This document shows positions 27,501-41,170 of a stretch of DNA of 64,000 bases, in pieces (within the stretch, counting starts at the first letter, position 1; the number at the start of each line of letters is the position of its first letter). Where the stretch lies: assembly GCA_013397435.1 (NCBI GenBank), contig VZRG01000285.1, positions 310,001-374,000 on the forward strand. The letters are read 5' to 3'. This DNA is from Erythrocercus mccallii (Eukaryota; Chordata; Aves; Passeriformes; Dicruridae). The notes beneath the pieces were generated by a model that worked only from the letters and a program-made list of their open reading frames with translations, did no database searches and had not been told where the DNA came from. The translations under genes were made by a program, and so were the position numbers.

Positions 27501-28429
27501 ATTTCACTGTGATATGGCAGTAATGTTAAAGCAATTTGTTCAGGGGGTTTAATTGTTAAAACTGCCATTCTCTTGCCCCTTTCCTTCATCATGGTCACTG
27601 CAATCATGACTGAAACCTGTCATTAGCCCTCCTCAATATAATTCAATGCTTTGAGCTAATAGCATTAAAACATGAGACGTACAAAATATGTGTGCCATTT
27701 TACAAAGTGAAGTGCCTCATCTCCCTGCTCTCTGTAGCTGGGGAAAAAGGTACAGTACTTACTGGCTTGCTGAAAGCATGTTTTAAAGGCATGATTTTGA
27801 GCACTCTGAAGAGGCAGGCTTGTAAGTCATGGGGTTTTGCCCTTTTACAACACAGATAAGCACTGACAAACTGAATTTTGTGCTGATGAAGGGTGTAAAA
27901 CTGGCAAAACATTGTGCCACATTTACTAAAGCTAGGTGAGACATGAAATAAAAATTAATTGGAATGCACAGCATCATAAAGATGTGGAAAACCCAGTTCT
28001 GATGGGATAAGCAAGTAACTGTATCATTCTAACACCAACAAATGGCACAAAACACCTTGCAAAGGTAGGCTCTCTGCAGCCAGTGACCTGCAGAGAAGCA
28101 GAAATTTGGAGAGAGATTAGCAAAATCCTGAATAGCAGTTTTTATAGTAAATAGAGGTCAAATAAACATACTTCTTATAAAAACCAGTTTAGACTGGTCA
28201 ATTGTCAGAGTTAGTGACATCTCATGTGGTCTTTATTGCTCCTTGTGGTAAAAAACTTTCTAGGTCATCAGCTATATAGCTGATAATCTGAGTGCACCTG
28301 TCAGCAAAGTGTGAGCATAGATCATCTACCACTGGCCAAACTTTTGCCAGTATTCTTAATACCTTTAATCCAGACCTCAGGTCTTGCAAAGAAGCAGTGA
28401 TGATAATGTAGCAGATGATTCGTCACCAG
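24591..28429. other. Non-coding DNA, no gene recognised
   Basis: Anonymous sequence. The largest open frame, 26140-26472 plus (110 codons), has a somewhat GC-richer second half but no recognisable domain and is partly overlapped by a minus-strand frame. It contains an 18-bp perfect palindrome at 28267-28284. Confidence 0.55.
28267..28284. repeat. Perfect 18-bp palindrome
   Basis: ATCAGCTATATAGCTGAT is identical to its reverse complement. It contains two inverted CAGCTAT half-words around a TATA centre. It may be a chance palindrome or a dimer-type protein site. No gene lies beside it. Confidence 0.9.
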
Positions 28430-28987
28430 CTGGGCAAGGGAGGGGATTGTACTTCTGTGCTCTGTGCTGCTGCATCCTCACTGTGAGTTCTGGGGGCAGT
28501 TTTGGGCATCATGATATAAGAAGACAAAAAAGCTGTCAGAGAAGGTCCAAAGGAGGGCAACAGAGATGCCCTCTGAAGGCATTGAGGGGAAGAAGCCATG
28601 CAAGGAGCAGCTGAGGGCGCTGGGTCTGTTCAGCCTGGAGGAGACTGAGGGGAGACCTCACTGTAGTCACAAGTTCCTCCTGAGAGGAAGAGGAGGGGCA
28701 GGTACTGACCAGTGACCAGGACTCAAGGAAGGTGCATGAAGATATGTTAGGAGAGGTTTAGGTTGGATATCAGGAAAAGGTTCTTCACTCAGAGGGTGGT
28801 TGGGCACTGGAACAGGCTTCCCAGGGCAGTGCTCACAGCACCAGCCTGGCAGAGTGCAAGAAGCCTTTGGACAATGCTCTCAGGTGCATGGTGGGAATCT
28901 TGGAGCTGCCCTGTTCAGAACCAGTTGGACTTTGATGATCCTTGTGGGTTTCTTCCAGCTCAGGATAATCTATGATTCTGTGATTCT
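28430..28987 (+). mobile_element. CR1 LINE, 5'-truncated 3' end
   Basis: This is the 3' part of a chicken-repeat-1 non-LTR retrotransposon. Recognisable landmarks in order are: GGTCCAAAGGAGGGCAACAG at about 28546; CTGTTCAGCCTGGAGGAGAC at about 28627 and GGGGAGACCTCACTG just after; the stretch from 28756 encoding the ORF2 C-terminal peptide LDIRKRFFTQRVVGHWNRLP; and TTGATGATCCTTGTGGGTTT at about 28932. It ends in the short repeats AATCTATG-ATTCTGTG-ATTCT at 28967-28987. Heavy 5' truncation and absence of a poly-A tail are normal for CR1. Small deletions (for example around 28705-28720) and frame changes after 28860 show it is inactive. It is much better preserved than the 1530-1960 remnant, so it is probably younger. 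Confidence 0.95.
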
Positions 28988-31900
28988 CTTTGTTTCCAGA
29001 AAATGGGAAGCAAAAATCTAGAGTTTTATATTTTTTAGTCTTCAGTAGTTTGGCAATATATTGCAGACTCAAAATGCCATCATATATATTCTGAAACAAT
29101 GCTGCAACTGTATTTCAAATAAATACAATCTACTTCTGATCTAGAGGAAAAAAGCACATAAATAAAATAGCTCAATACAATCCCATTTAAGTATGGCAAA
29201 GGTGACAGTGAAAGACAGGAATCTGTAAGTCTTTTGGATATGGTGGCTAATTATTATAAAGCATATGGTTGTATACGAAGTCAGGAGTGGATTGTGTACA
29301 AATGCCCAGGTTAAAACAACCCTTTTTAACAGCCAGCTGTTAAACAGCCAGCAACCTATAGCTGCCTCTCCTTCTCAGAGATTCAAACAGGGCCATATTA
29401 ACCTGTGATTTCAGAACTGCAGAAATATGTGGTAACATTGAGCATCCAATACTAGAAGGAATTGGAAAGAACGGCATGTATTCTAGGTAAGGCAAGTGAG
29501 TATGAATCACTTTCTGTTCCTTAGTTTGACAATCAAGTCAATACTCAGGTCTTCCCAAGCTGAGATCTAATGACATCATAAAAAAATGTCATCCTCTGAC
29601 TCATGATCCTAATTCATTCCATTTGTAACCTGAGCAAAATAAGCTGAGGGTGAAAAAAAGTCATATCCTCATTTGAAGGAGGACCTGCTAAACTGTTTGC
29701 GATATGTAGGCATAACAAGTTCGTGCATTGCTATTTTCACAACATAAGGTTGTGAGATTCAAATCAGACTGCATCATCTAACAAGTTTCTTTTCAGTGAA
29801 GTGGAAAGTTTCTAATGAAAAAAACATGAATGGATTTTTAGACTTTAATTCTTATAACTTCCTCTCATATGAATGGCATGGGAGAAATGGAAAAACTATG
29901 ACTTTATTTGGTCTGGATTTTGTTCATAGAGAAAAGAATTAAAATCCCCAAATATTATGGAAACTGACACACTCATAACAACTATGCCCTGTTTCTACCA
30001 TAACTGTGTTTTACAGGAATTATCTGTGTAAGGTAAGAAATCAGTGCATGCATGTGATAATCACTTTCACTGGATTTGGAAAGCCAAATCAAAAAATGTC
30101 CAATCTAAACAAACAATTTGAGGATGGTGCTAGAATGCCTATCAGAAGAAAACAAAACGTCATCGTGAATTATAAATCAATCAAAATTAAAAAGTTCATC
30201 ATCTAGGAGGCATAACAATTGCCAATGCAATCTGCATAAATGACTGGAGAAACGTCAGTGCTCTAATAAGTAACATCAGTAGAACTGCTTTGATGGTGAA
30301 TCAAAGAAAGAGAAAAGTACCATTGGAGCAGAGTAACTGGTAGGCTCAAACGAGAAAACCCACATGAAACCCTGCCATTTTTGGTGACTTCTTACTTAAT
30401 GGATTGACTACACAGTAAGCATAGAAACAGCAAGCACGTGTTGCCTGATTTGCTTATCACAGCCTAGTAGACAATTTCTATATTTAAATTTGAGTTACCT
30501 TTTGTGTTCTAGATGCTAAGAGTTTGTGTCTGAGAGGTGCTTTTAATCACTGTTTTCTCTCTAGTCTGTTGCCTAGCACTTATGCCTAATCTTATACTTT
30601 TGGAGATTGTTGGTCGAGCTCCTATAGTATTAAGCAATTACTAGCAATTTCTCAGAGCTGTACTAAGTTATTTTAATTAACATTGTATATATTAAATCCA
30701 TTTGTGACAGTCAATTTTTGTTGCCATCTGCCTACCAGTAAATATTTTTGTATAAAGCCTACCAGCCCATCTTAAAATCCAATGAAAAAGAAATTATTAG
30801 TTAGCATTCAAGCCTATCAGCCCTTTTAGATTTTCTACTTGTTTCTGTAACAGTAGCAGGAACAGAAAACTTGGAGTTTTTTTCCATAGAACTATGGTGG
30901 CATGAGTTGGACATGTCTGTTCTGAAGTCACCTGGCTTTGAGGCATTAAGTAGGACCTTTAACACTGTTATTTGTGTTTAATTTTACGTAGCATTGAAAT
31001 GTTACCTTGCCCTAAGCTGTGGAAGTCACTGCTATCCTATCCAGTAGCACTTTTCAGCACCCTGTCCTTGACTTCGTAATCCTCAAATGTCAAGCTTGGA
31101 AATCTGCTTCTGGCAGAACAAGATCTCTTCATCTTTGGGGTCATGTTCCAGGCTTTTGTTCAGTCACAAGTTTGGTTTGGATTTATCTTCAGTATGTCTA
31201 CTTGAATATTCAAAAAATCATCAGCTAGTCTAATTTGTTTTTTTTAAGTCATGTAAAAGACTGATTTGCTTTGACAGGTGGATCAGAAACAGAATTGTAG
31301 CTATTTTATCTGGACCTAATTAAACAACCTTCATTACTGGCAGGTATGTGTTCATGATGACAAGAAATTAGCTTGATTGGAATTAAAACTCAAAATATAA
31401 GGCATTGAATTGACTTGTTTTTAAAAAATACACGGTTTAAAAATATATCTGTGAAGTACATTTTTAAATGTGGCAAGTGCGTGTCTAAATTTTAAATCAT
31501 GCCCAATTCCACTTTGTATTTTATGTTAATGACAGTTGTCACAGGTATTCATAAGGATATTGCCAACACATATAAAATGGCACCACACTAGTTCAGAATT
31601 ATGAGATTTTAATAAAACATTAGGAACAGTTCTTTTTTCTTCTTGCAGGCACAGAAATTCTGCAGTATTTTGTGTGCAGTATTTGGGATGAATTTCAGTC
31701 ATGCCAATGAGGCCAGCATGAGACAGATGCAGTGCTTATGCCCTCAGAAAGGGATTTAGTGGATGTTAAACTAATGAATGTATGTTGGTCCTGTTTGCCT
31801 TCAAAGAGCCCAGTTACTTCCAGCTGGTAAAATAAACTCTATGTCTGTTGAATTAAGGGGACATTTCTCTCACTGCCCGTTGCATCTCCAGCCTGTGGAA

Positions 31901-34900
31901 TAAATGTCACACCTCCTCAGTGTCACTAGAATGGCATGCTAATGTCATTAAATTCTATGATAAGTTCTTTTTGTCCAGTTTGCCTTCTCCTGTGGTGAAT
32001 TCAGGCGTAACTTTTTAGTAAAGTCTTCCAGTAGCCCTGTTCACCCAGTCCAATATACTGCCTGAGGGTTTCAACACCCAGCTTAAAATAACCTAAGTGT
32101 ACACATGCAGATGAAATATTGGATTGCATATTGCACTGTTAAGGACTTCTATATCACAATTTTCTATGGCTGCACTGATTATGGAGAGTTTAGGGCAAGG
32201 CATCTTGGAAGAGATTTTTCAGAGTAATTGAAGGAACTGCTCTGAGGAACTACTAAGCAGCTGGTTTAACAGCCTTTGGTGTGGATAGTACATAGCTGTA
32301 AAGAAGTGACTATCACAGAGAAAAAACAAACGAAATAAATACAGCTTTCTTTCAAATAAAAAATGATAGAGGAATAATATTATGTATTGCAAATGGAAAA
32401 ATATATGTTTATCTCAATTTCTGAACCTAAAATGCTGCAAGGTATTTTTAAAAGTCCACATGGTATTTCTGTGAGTTATTTTGTATTCTTCCTATAGATA
32501 ACAGGTGTAAAAAATCCTATATTAGAAAGGCAGCTTCTTGGGACAGGATATCAGGTAAAGTTCCAGCTATTCTGGTTATTGTTGACACTGATATAAGAAT
32601 AGAATATTCTGCCTTTGAGCGTCAGATGGTGGCATCTGTAAGACAAGGACTGCATTTTGCTAATTATACCCTTTAAACTGTGTCATGTAGGGGATGCAGC
32701 AATCATGGTAGTTACATGAACAGGAAATATAATTTGTCCTTCTGAAGGACAAAAATACATAGATGCAAAACTTTAGGTTATCTTTAGTTAAGGAAAGGTA
32801 AAAAACATGACCCTAGAATCAAACACTAGCTCTGTGAATCCATAGTGTAGTTCTGCTGGATTAAATCAGGTCTCTTTTACCAGTCTAGGATATAACCGTT
32901 ACCAGTTTAACAACTGGTGATGTGTTTGGACTTTGGAATTTCCACAATATGTCTAATTTAATGTCCCAGGATGGGAGTACATAATAATGGAATAGATTAC
33001 ATTTCAAATCAAACATGAAAACAACTAAAACAAAGGAACTGCTTTCTCAGTTAATGGCTACACTGTCAGAATAGCCCTCAATGAGCTGAAATTCCTGCTG
33101 TCTTTTCTGCCTCTTTCCCAAGAAGAGCTTTTTACTTGTGTGAGTGCACATATTAGTCAGTTCAAAACTGTCAAGTAGGTCCTGTTAACACAGTAATTTT
33201 TCTGTGTAGGTTCTTATACTTGAAACTAGGACAGAAGATCTTTATAGGGCTATCTGTAGAGCAGTGTATAAACTGCAAACTATTTCTGCTCAGAGGACTT
33301 TGGGACTGGGAAAGTCCAGCAACTGCCATCAGTAAAAATTATCTGTGGATAAAATATCACTTTGGAACATGTTTCTGTAAGGCACTATCAACAAATGCAA
33401 AATGAGAGTTGGCAATAATGTGCTGATCTAAGCAAGAGCCTTGGGTTTTGTTTCTGTTTCTGTTGCTGGATGAGTCAGGGAGTTTGTGCAGTCTCTGTGG
33501 TTCTGTCCGCTATCAATACAAATGGGAGTGCTACCTGCTCACTTTTGTAATGTGCTTTGAGACCTGTACGTGTGCTCTAAGGAGCGTTTTCACACAGTGA
33601 CAGTAAGAATCAACAGCACCTACTCTGCAATGCACATTTTTTACCATAGTTTATTGGAAACTTAATGTGCCTGCACATCCTTGCTGGGCTGTGAAGAAAG
33701 GGATTTCACATAACATTTTATTAGGTTAACTTACAAGCCTGGTCTTTGTGCAGTCACAGATACCTGTTTGCAAAACTCCTGTGTGTTAATTGTATTCTCT
33801 ATCACTATGGTCAGTGCCTGTGAACCTTATTCAGTAATGGCTTGTGCACTAGTTAATGGGGAATTTATTTAGGAAGGGAAGTGAAACAAACCAACAAAGA
33901 GTGTTCATATCATTAGTTTCATCTCTCAGATGTTTCTTTTCCTGTATGCATTTGGCTAACTTTACCAGGATACGATCAATGTGCAGACGGTGAAAACAGA
34001 CAAAACCAGCTGAAAAAGCAGGTTTCCTCTTTAAGAAAAAGGAAAAACTTTCCAATTGATTTAGTGTTTCATAAATTAGCCTAGGGACACCTTTAAATTG
34101 TGTTCTTATTATGCATACAGGATTCTACTCACCTAATAATTTTGCTATTCAATTAAAAAAAATGTTTTGAATAGCAACCAAACATGCCATAAAAATATAC
34201 TGTCCACATTCTGCAAAGAGTGAAAATGTAAATGAATGGATAGAAAATGTCCCCAGTATGATTTCTTTCTTGTTGACTTTCCAATTTAATTTTTCATGGG
34301 AAAAAAAGATGTACTGGGAAATAGAATGCATGATCTACAAGTAGGAGTTTAGGAAGTCATTATATACCCATTAGTTATGTGCATTTATTAAATCTGTCTG
34401 GTAAAATTAAGGGAGCTAGAATTTTATGTATTTATTTCTATCTGATGTACCTTGTATATCTTGTATGCCAGTCAGCATTTAAGATACGCAAATTAACTGA
34501 TCCTATCAAAGAGCAGAAGCCTTGAACGGGGAAGGATATACCCACTGAAGAAACTCTCCTGAGATTTTTTAGCTGTGGTCTCTGGGTAAATTTGGGATAT
34601 TATCCATTTTCATTTAACGATCAAAGTCTTTTATGACTATCTTTGAAAAACTGTAGGAAGTCTAAATAACTTTCGGAGTATTTTTGTTCAAGCTCTAGGA
34701 AATCCTTCAGTCTGCCCTGGAAAGGAGCACTGAATCTGTCTGTAGTTTCAGTGTTTGGCCAGTGCACAGTCCTAAGAGCCTTTACTATAAGACCAGATAT
34801 TCATCCTCAAGGCACACAATGGTGAGAATATTTATTTACTTAGATACTATCTTAATCAAAGCAAAGCGACAAGAGCTCCTTAGACTGCATATCTTGGCCT

Positions 34901-37900
34901 GAGTCTATCCAGTAAGAGCCCTGGGGTTTTCAGTAAATATCTAAAACCCTCTTACATTAACCAGTTCCCCCAGTTTAGACTTACAAATATTCATGGCAGA
35001 TGTCAGGATTTGCATCTTAAATTTTTACAGGTCAAAAAAGTAATACAAATAGATGGAAAGAATAATAGAATTTTATTTTATTCTTTTCCCATAGGAAAGG
35101 GAATTGGACACTTCTGTCACTAATGCTCTTTGCTTTCAGTGTGTCTGCTTTTTATTATTGTAGCATCCAAATGAGCACAAAGAAATGGAAAGCAATGGTC
35201 AAGTAAGCATTTGTCACACCCCACTTTGTTCACTCTGACATAGTGAAATATACACTCAGGAGAGCTACAATTAAATTTCTTTTAGAAGAATGCTCAGAAG
35301 ATCCTATGTAAAGATGCCTCAGTCTTGCCTTGGTCATCTGTCTAAAGATTTGGTAAAAAGGGTTTTCTGAGCATAGATGTGAAAGTCTCAGTTTGGAAAG
35401 AAAGAGTCAGTGAGGTTCCAGAGAATGCAGCAGAGGTTCTGTCACACACTGCCACTTCCAGGCCCCTGTCCCTGCAGGCTAGAAAGAATCAAATGAAAGT
35501 GGCCATGATAATGAGGCTGATGTCATAACAACACTATTGTTGTTACTGCTATTGCCAAAGCTGGAAACAGTCTCCAAATGTTTCATATTCCAGTGGGAAT
35601 AAAATGATTGTATGCTTTCTGTGTGTGTTATCAGCAGCAATAAGGATCTGGTTCAACACCCAAAAGATTCCTCTGGAAATCAGCAAATCCATCAGTCTGA
35701 GCCACCTCTAAGTAAAGAGGGGAAAGAACTAAGCATTATTTAAAAGAACCTTTGAAAGAAAGAAGTTTTACTTCTGGCAGATACTGCCTTAGTTTATGTG
35801 AATAGTAGATTGAAAAACTACCCTGTACTCCTAGAAGTGCATTCTTTGGACTTCTGCACATTTTTTAAGCTGTCTCTGTAGAAGGAAAAGATGGCAAATG
35901 ATAAACAAATTATTGTGGATACCCTATTTCCTTGCATACCCATGCCTTCCTTTTATGTATTTCTTGTGCAGTTCATCTGTGATTGATTAAGGCAGAAAGT
36001 TTACAAGTGAAGTTTCAACCCTGGTTTGTAGGTTTTATGGTATTTAAAGGAGAGTGTTCCCCATCATCTTCATTCCTTAAGTTTCCATGCATCTCTGGGT
36101 TGCCACTGCCTTTGGTTGGGATGGCCAGTGCAGCTGACAGCCTTGCTCTTGTTATGCAGAGTGTGTCTTGCTGTTGTTGCTGCTCCTTCTGTGCCTGCCT
36201 CCTGATGCTTCTGCTTTGCTCTTATGCCTTGTGGCCCCAGTAAACGGCTGCTGTGTGGCATGATCAGAATGATACAGGGGAAACTTGGTGTGCAATAATG
36301 AATAATTAGGTTTCTTAGGGGTTGTTCTGGCTGCCAGCCTGAACACATCCCTCCTCTTTTTTTGTCCCAAAGAACGTTTAGACAATTTAAAGAGAACAGA
36401 GCATCCTTAATGAGCCCTGCTGAGAAAGACTTGTCTCTGAGGATATTATCTTCTGAGGGTCCTGGGAGGAGGGAGACCTAAGTTCAGTCATTACTGCATA
36501 TCACACAGGGGAATTGGCAGTGTGTCCTTAGTTTTACAGCAATGTCTAGATTTCCTGGGCCAAGTGGCAGCAGCACAGAACCTCCAGCTTGCTGTGTGGG
36601 CTGGGCAGTGCTGTACAGACAACTGTCTGCTGAACTCTTCTGAAGTGATGGACAGGTGTCTAATTTTTGAAAGCTGTTGTGTCCAGGTGTGGATCAGTCA
36701 CCAAACTGCTTCACATCATCATGTTTAAGCAGTTCCCAGCCTTGCTACCAGTAGAAATTTGGGGACTTTTGTGAAGGTATTGCAACAGAGCAGTGATTTT
36801 CAAGAATCCCAGTGGTACTTAGAGAATGTATTTAAGCATCTAAATCTCTTATGTGCTCAGACTGTGATTCCGATAAGGAAATAAGAGCTTCCTGGTTTTA
36901 CCTGATGTCTACCTGGCAGCCTGAAAACACTGTAATGCTCCTCAAGAGGTCTCATCACTAAGAGATGCAGAAGTGAAAGGAATACAATTTTCTTGCTTCT
37001 ACCTCTTTCTGTAAGGTCTAAGTTGGCTGTGAGATGCAGACTAAAGGATTTCTCTGAATAAATTCCTCCTTCAAGTCCTATAGCTGTGACAAAGCTAGAA
37101 GGATTTTAGGATGGCATGCAAACCATTCTCCTTTGCTCTGAATGATCAGCACTGTGATGCTCAGCTATCAGAGGGACAGAAGACAGGATTCCGATAATGT
37201 AAATTCTCTCTGAAAATGAAGGACTCTGATGAAGGTTCATCAGCTGTGTGCATTAGGTTTGCAGTGATTTTTTTAGAATGTGGAATAAAATTAAAAAACA
37301 AAAAGTTGGGAGTGTTTTCCAAATACAATTGACTATTTAACTAACAAGGAATAAGAAGGTCTTCTGCCATTGTACAGACACATGATGTACTGCTGGCACC
37401 AATTTTCCCTGGAGTGACAGGAATCAGGGAATTCAGAATGCTGGTTGGAGTCCTACATAAAATACTTCATATCTAGTGACATGACCTCCTGAAGCAGCAG
37501 TCTGAGCTGCAAAGTGCCTTGTAGATCTTACTTTTTTCTGCCAGGGCATTAATTCTTCTAAAATTCAATAGAAGGCAGGTAACGAAAAAAATAAAAGGGA
37601 AAGGTATGAATTTCTGCAGTTGTAAGAATAAACTCCATCAGACAGCAGTAAATTTTACCTTTTTTGCATGTATAGAATGCAATTAGATCTTTTGATTGTA
37701 CAAACACATCTCTCTAGACAGAGATCATATGAGGTAAGTATATATGGTATGAACCCTGTGGTTGGAGCCTCAGAGCCGCCAGAGTAGCATTCAGACTCTT
37801 GGAAAAGGCCAAACTTTTCCAGTAAAATATTTGATGTTATTCAGTCACTAACACATAATGACTCCCAAGGCACAAAGAATATTAGCTGTTTGTTTCAGTT

Positions 37901-40539
37901 CATTGGACAAGTTCTGAGAGAACTTTTCATGTGATGGTTTGAAGGTAGACATGACTAAACTAAAAAATAACCTCTTTCCTTCCATTTGGTGCAACTATAG
38001 CCCAAAATTCCTTCTCCTGTAATACAACCAATCAAAATAATGGTGCTGAATATTGAACAAGTCTATCTCCAGAACCACATGTAACTAATTTGCATCCCAA
38101 ATACCTGACTAAGTCTTTGCAGATAATTGGTAGTTGGTAATCTGCCTATTCATTTCTTCATTTCTAGCTCTGTCTAGTTAATAATCAATAGTATTTTTTT
38201 CTAATGAAGAAATGGCATTGACATCCTGGCCTTTGTGCAGTGTTAAAATAATATTGATCGTTATCATTATCATATGTCCTTGATACACTATATAAGGGCA
38301 AGAATATCAGTCTTACAGTACAGGGACACTTAATAAACTGGGGTAAATAATTGTGATTGGTCAAAGAGGTATTCACGGTTTTCTGGGCAAAGATGTGTGG
38401 GAGAGAATTAATAAAATGTTGTATATTAGTTCTGTCTCCAAATCTAAATGGAAGTCAGTCTCTCTAAAGATATATGAAAGATGCATGAAGACACATGAAA
38501 GCTCTCTATATCATAGAGTCAAGCTGCACACGGGGTTATGTTTCTCCTCATTATATTGAACATCTCCAAAGTAAAGCTCTTTCTTACTCTGTAGTTGGAT
38601 ACTCCCACTGGTCATTTCTCCTTTCTGTGAGGAAGGTGAACCCTAACCAGTTTTAGTGAGGGAGGAAGTCTGTGGCTAGCACATCAAATATAGTAACTCA
38701 GTTTTCTCTTTTTTTTTCAATTTTACTCTTTTTTGTTACTTTCCTCCCACTATCAGTAGAGCTTCAAAATTTGTAAGTATTGCAGGAGCCCCCTTTTTCC
38801 TTGAGAGAAATCAAAATATTGTGTCCCTTGGACTCTTTGACTAGAATTTGAGAACCATTTTTCACCAGTGGTGTACTACAGGCCAGAGCACAGTCTATTT
38901 TTGGATCTCTTGACTAAGGTACAATGTCTAATTTAAAAAAATTATGATACTGTAGATCTTATTTTACTATTCTTCCATAATAATATCTTTTTTTGCTTCC
39001 AGAATTTATATTCTGCTATTAAATAAGGAAAATCTTTTGTACAGTAGGTGTAAAATTACATCCCTATCAAACCATTATTTAAAAAGAAAAAAATCCCCTG
39101 ATTGTCTCATGCTAAGATTAAAAATCAGAAATGAATAACATTTAAAATGCCTACTGCAAGGTGATGGTACCTGCTGGCAAGTTGTCCATCCCAGCCTATG
39201 GAAATCCTGAATTTGTTTGCTGTTGCAGGCTTGGTTATGGTTGACATTTCTGTGTTTTGACTGTCAATTTCAAAAACAAGGTTTGTGGAAATGGCATTAA
39301 AATGAGGCCTTCTGAATTTTGTTGGAAGAGGTAAGGGGAATTCATGCCTTTGCTCTGGAACATAAACACAATCTCCACGTACCATTTGTTTTGTATCTAT
39401 AAATACACTCATGTTCATGGAGGCAAAGGCATTTATACAACATTTTTTCTTGCGAATATAGAGACACGTTGATGGCTATACCCAGCTGCGTTATATCAGC
39501 AGAGGCTGTGTCCCCCAGGGTAAGCAGAGTGCGGGTCCAACACGGCACAAGGCACGGTGGGTGAGGGGCAGACCATGGCAGCCTGGCCCAGGACATGCTG
39601 CTTTTTGAGATCCCTAAACCATGGTGTAACACTGGAAATTTCTATTCAGTCATTTCTATGTGTACATAAAATACAGCTTGCTCTTTAAAAGTATTAAAGT
39701 GTTTTTCATTAGGCATGCAACAGAGCCTATTGTGTGCGAGCTGAGTTAGCCTAACGATAGCCTGCATACGTGCGTGCATGTATGTGTCTCCACACGCGTG
39801 TGGTGCTCCCCTGCAGAAAAGAGTTACAGTAGCTGTCTGGTATGGTCCTTTATTGTTTTCATAAGAGGGACAGATTCCTAAATAGTTGTCACTGGATTAT
39901 TTTAAGACTCCCAAATATTCCATTTGTAGCTTAAATATTTTATAGAAGTTTGTACAAGTGGAAAGTGTTTAAAGTGTAAGACACTGGAGCCTTTCCTTCA
40001 GAAAACATTTTGGTTTTCAGAAGTGAATAAATAACAAGACTCTTAGCACTTTGTTCTGAGTCTTCTCAGTGCTATTTGTAAGTGGAGTGAGAGCAGCTAT
40101 TATTATCCTTATAAATATTTGGCACTGCATGGCCTTGATACGCAATCGTGTCTCTTCAAAGAATGTCTAGCGAACAAAGGAACTGGTCTCGGGGCATGAA
40201 TGTTATCCTGAAGCAACTAAAGGATACAAGCCTTGTCACTTCTTGTCTCATTTTCATTAAGAAAATAATGTGGTTTAGCTTTAGGGGGGTGGTGATGAAT
40301 CAACCATGTGACTAAAGGCAGGTGGCCATCTTAAAGCTCTTATCCTTAGTAAAAATGAGAATTAAAAGGAGGGGATGGCAGAATGAGGGAGTGGGGGAGG
40401 AGTTCAGCTCCATAAAATGTTCAGTCACTGGGCTGCCACGAAGTAAATATTTTTACAAATATATTATTTACTACAAGGCAAGGTTTTCCCAGAGAGGCAG
40501 ATAAATGTGCTTGCTATGGGAGCTTTATGGCCACTACAG
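28988..40539. other. Non-coding DNA, no gene recognised
   Basis: About 11.5 kb of AT-rich anonymous DNA. It contains only short open frames (97 codons or fewer) that overlap on opposite strands (35983-36243 plus against 36070-36348 and 36152-36385 minus; 39125-39418 against 39342-39632). Local details are a near-tandem TTAACAGCCAGC/TTAAACAGCCAGC pair at about 29326-29352 and a moderately GC-rich patch at about 39490-39610. No RNA gene or further CR1 piece was seen. Confidence 0.55.
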
Positions 40540-41170
40540 GCCCAACTGTCATTCCTGCGGTACTTCCTGTCAGTCCGACTAAACTCTGTCATCCTTCAAC
40601 CCAGTTTAAATTAACAGGTAATTTGTAAATGTCACTTCAGGTTAGGCCGCTCATTTTGTTTCTACTCTACCAATGCAAAGTCTAGGACTAATTTTTCTTG
40701 TCTTCTTTTAATAGGATTTTCATTTATAAATAGAATTATGTTCTGAAAATAAATTACAGTAAGTGATGCACAGAACTGGTAGCAGCAGCACTTTCATAGA
40801 ATTTCAAGCACCTACATCAGAAGAGATTAATAAAAACACTTCAAAGGCTAAATTCTATTTAAGCAGAAGACAGCTTTTGGTTAATATTTAATCTGAGTAA
40901 CTGAGATCTTGGTTGAAAATATGATTTTTTAATATCTAAATTAATTTGCAAAACAAAACCATTAATTTTGCCTGAGAGCTTTCATAATGCAAAAGTTTCA
41001 GTAATTTATTTGAAAAAAGAAGTAATTCTTTAGTAAAAGTCCCTATTTTAATGTGGAATTTATTTCTAATGCAATATATTATATTTGATCAGCAATACTG
41101 CTTTAAGTCTATACTTTTTAAATGATTGCTAATGTGCTGTATTGAATGAGAAAAAGAATCAAACTTTTCA
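40540..41170. promoter_or_regulatory. Candidate conserved non-coding element
   Basis: This is complex AT-rich sequence without simple repeats or long ORFs. It includes clustered TTAAT/ATTAA words (for example AAATTAATTTGC near 40939 and CCATTAATTTTGCC near 40959) and GATTGCTAATGTG near 41124. It has the texture of ancient regulatory DNA. No direct evidence of function is visible. Confidence 0.25.

Noticed and set aside
28384..29099. Short ORFs over the CR1 region, including a 70-codon frame with FFTQRVVGHWNRLP
   Set aside because: This is the decayed C-terminus of CR1 ORF2, not a host gene. The others are shadow frames.
39125..39632. Two overlapping minus-strand ORFs (97 and 96 codons)
   Set aside because: They are read in different frames, neither has a recognised domain, and there are no convincing splice borders.
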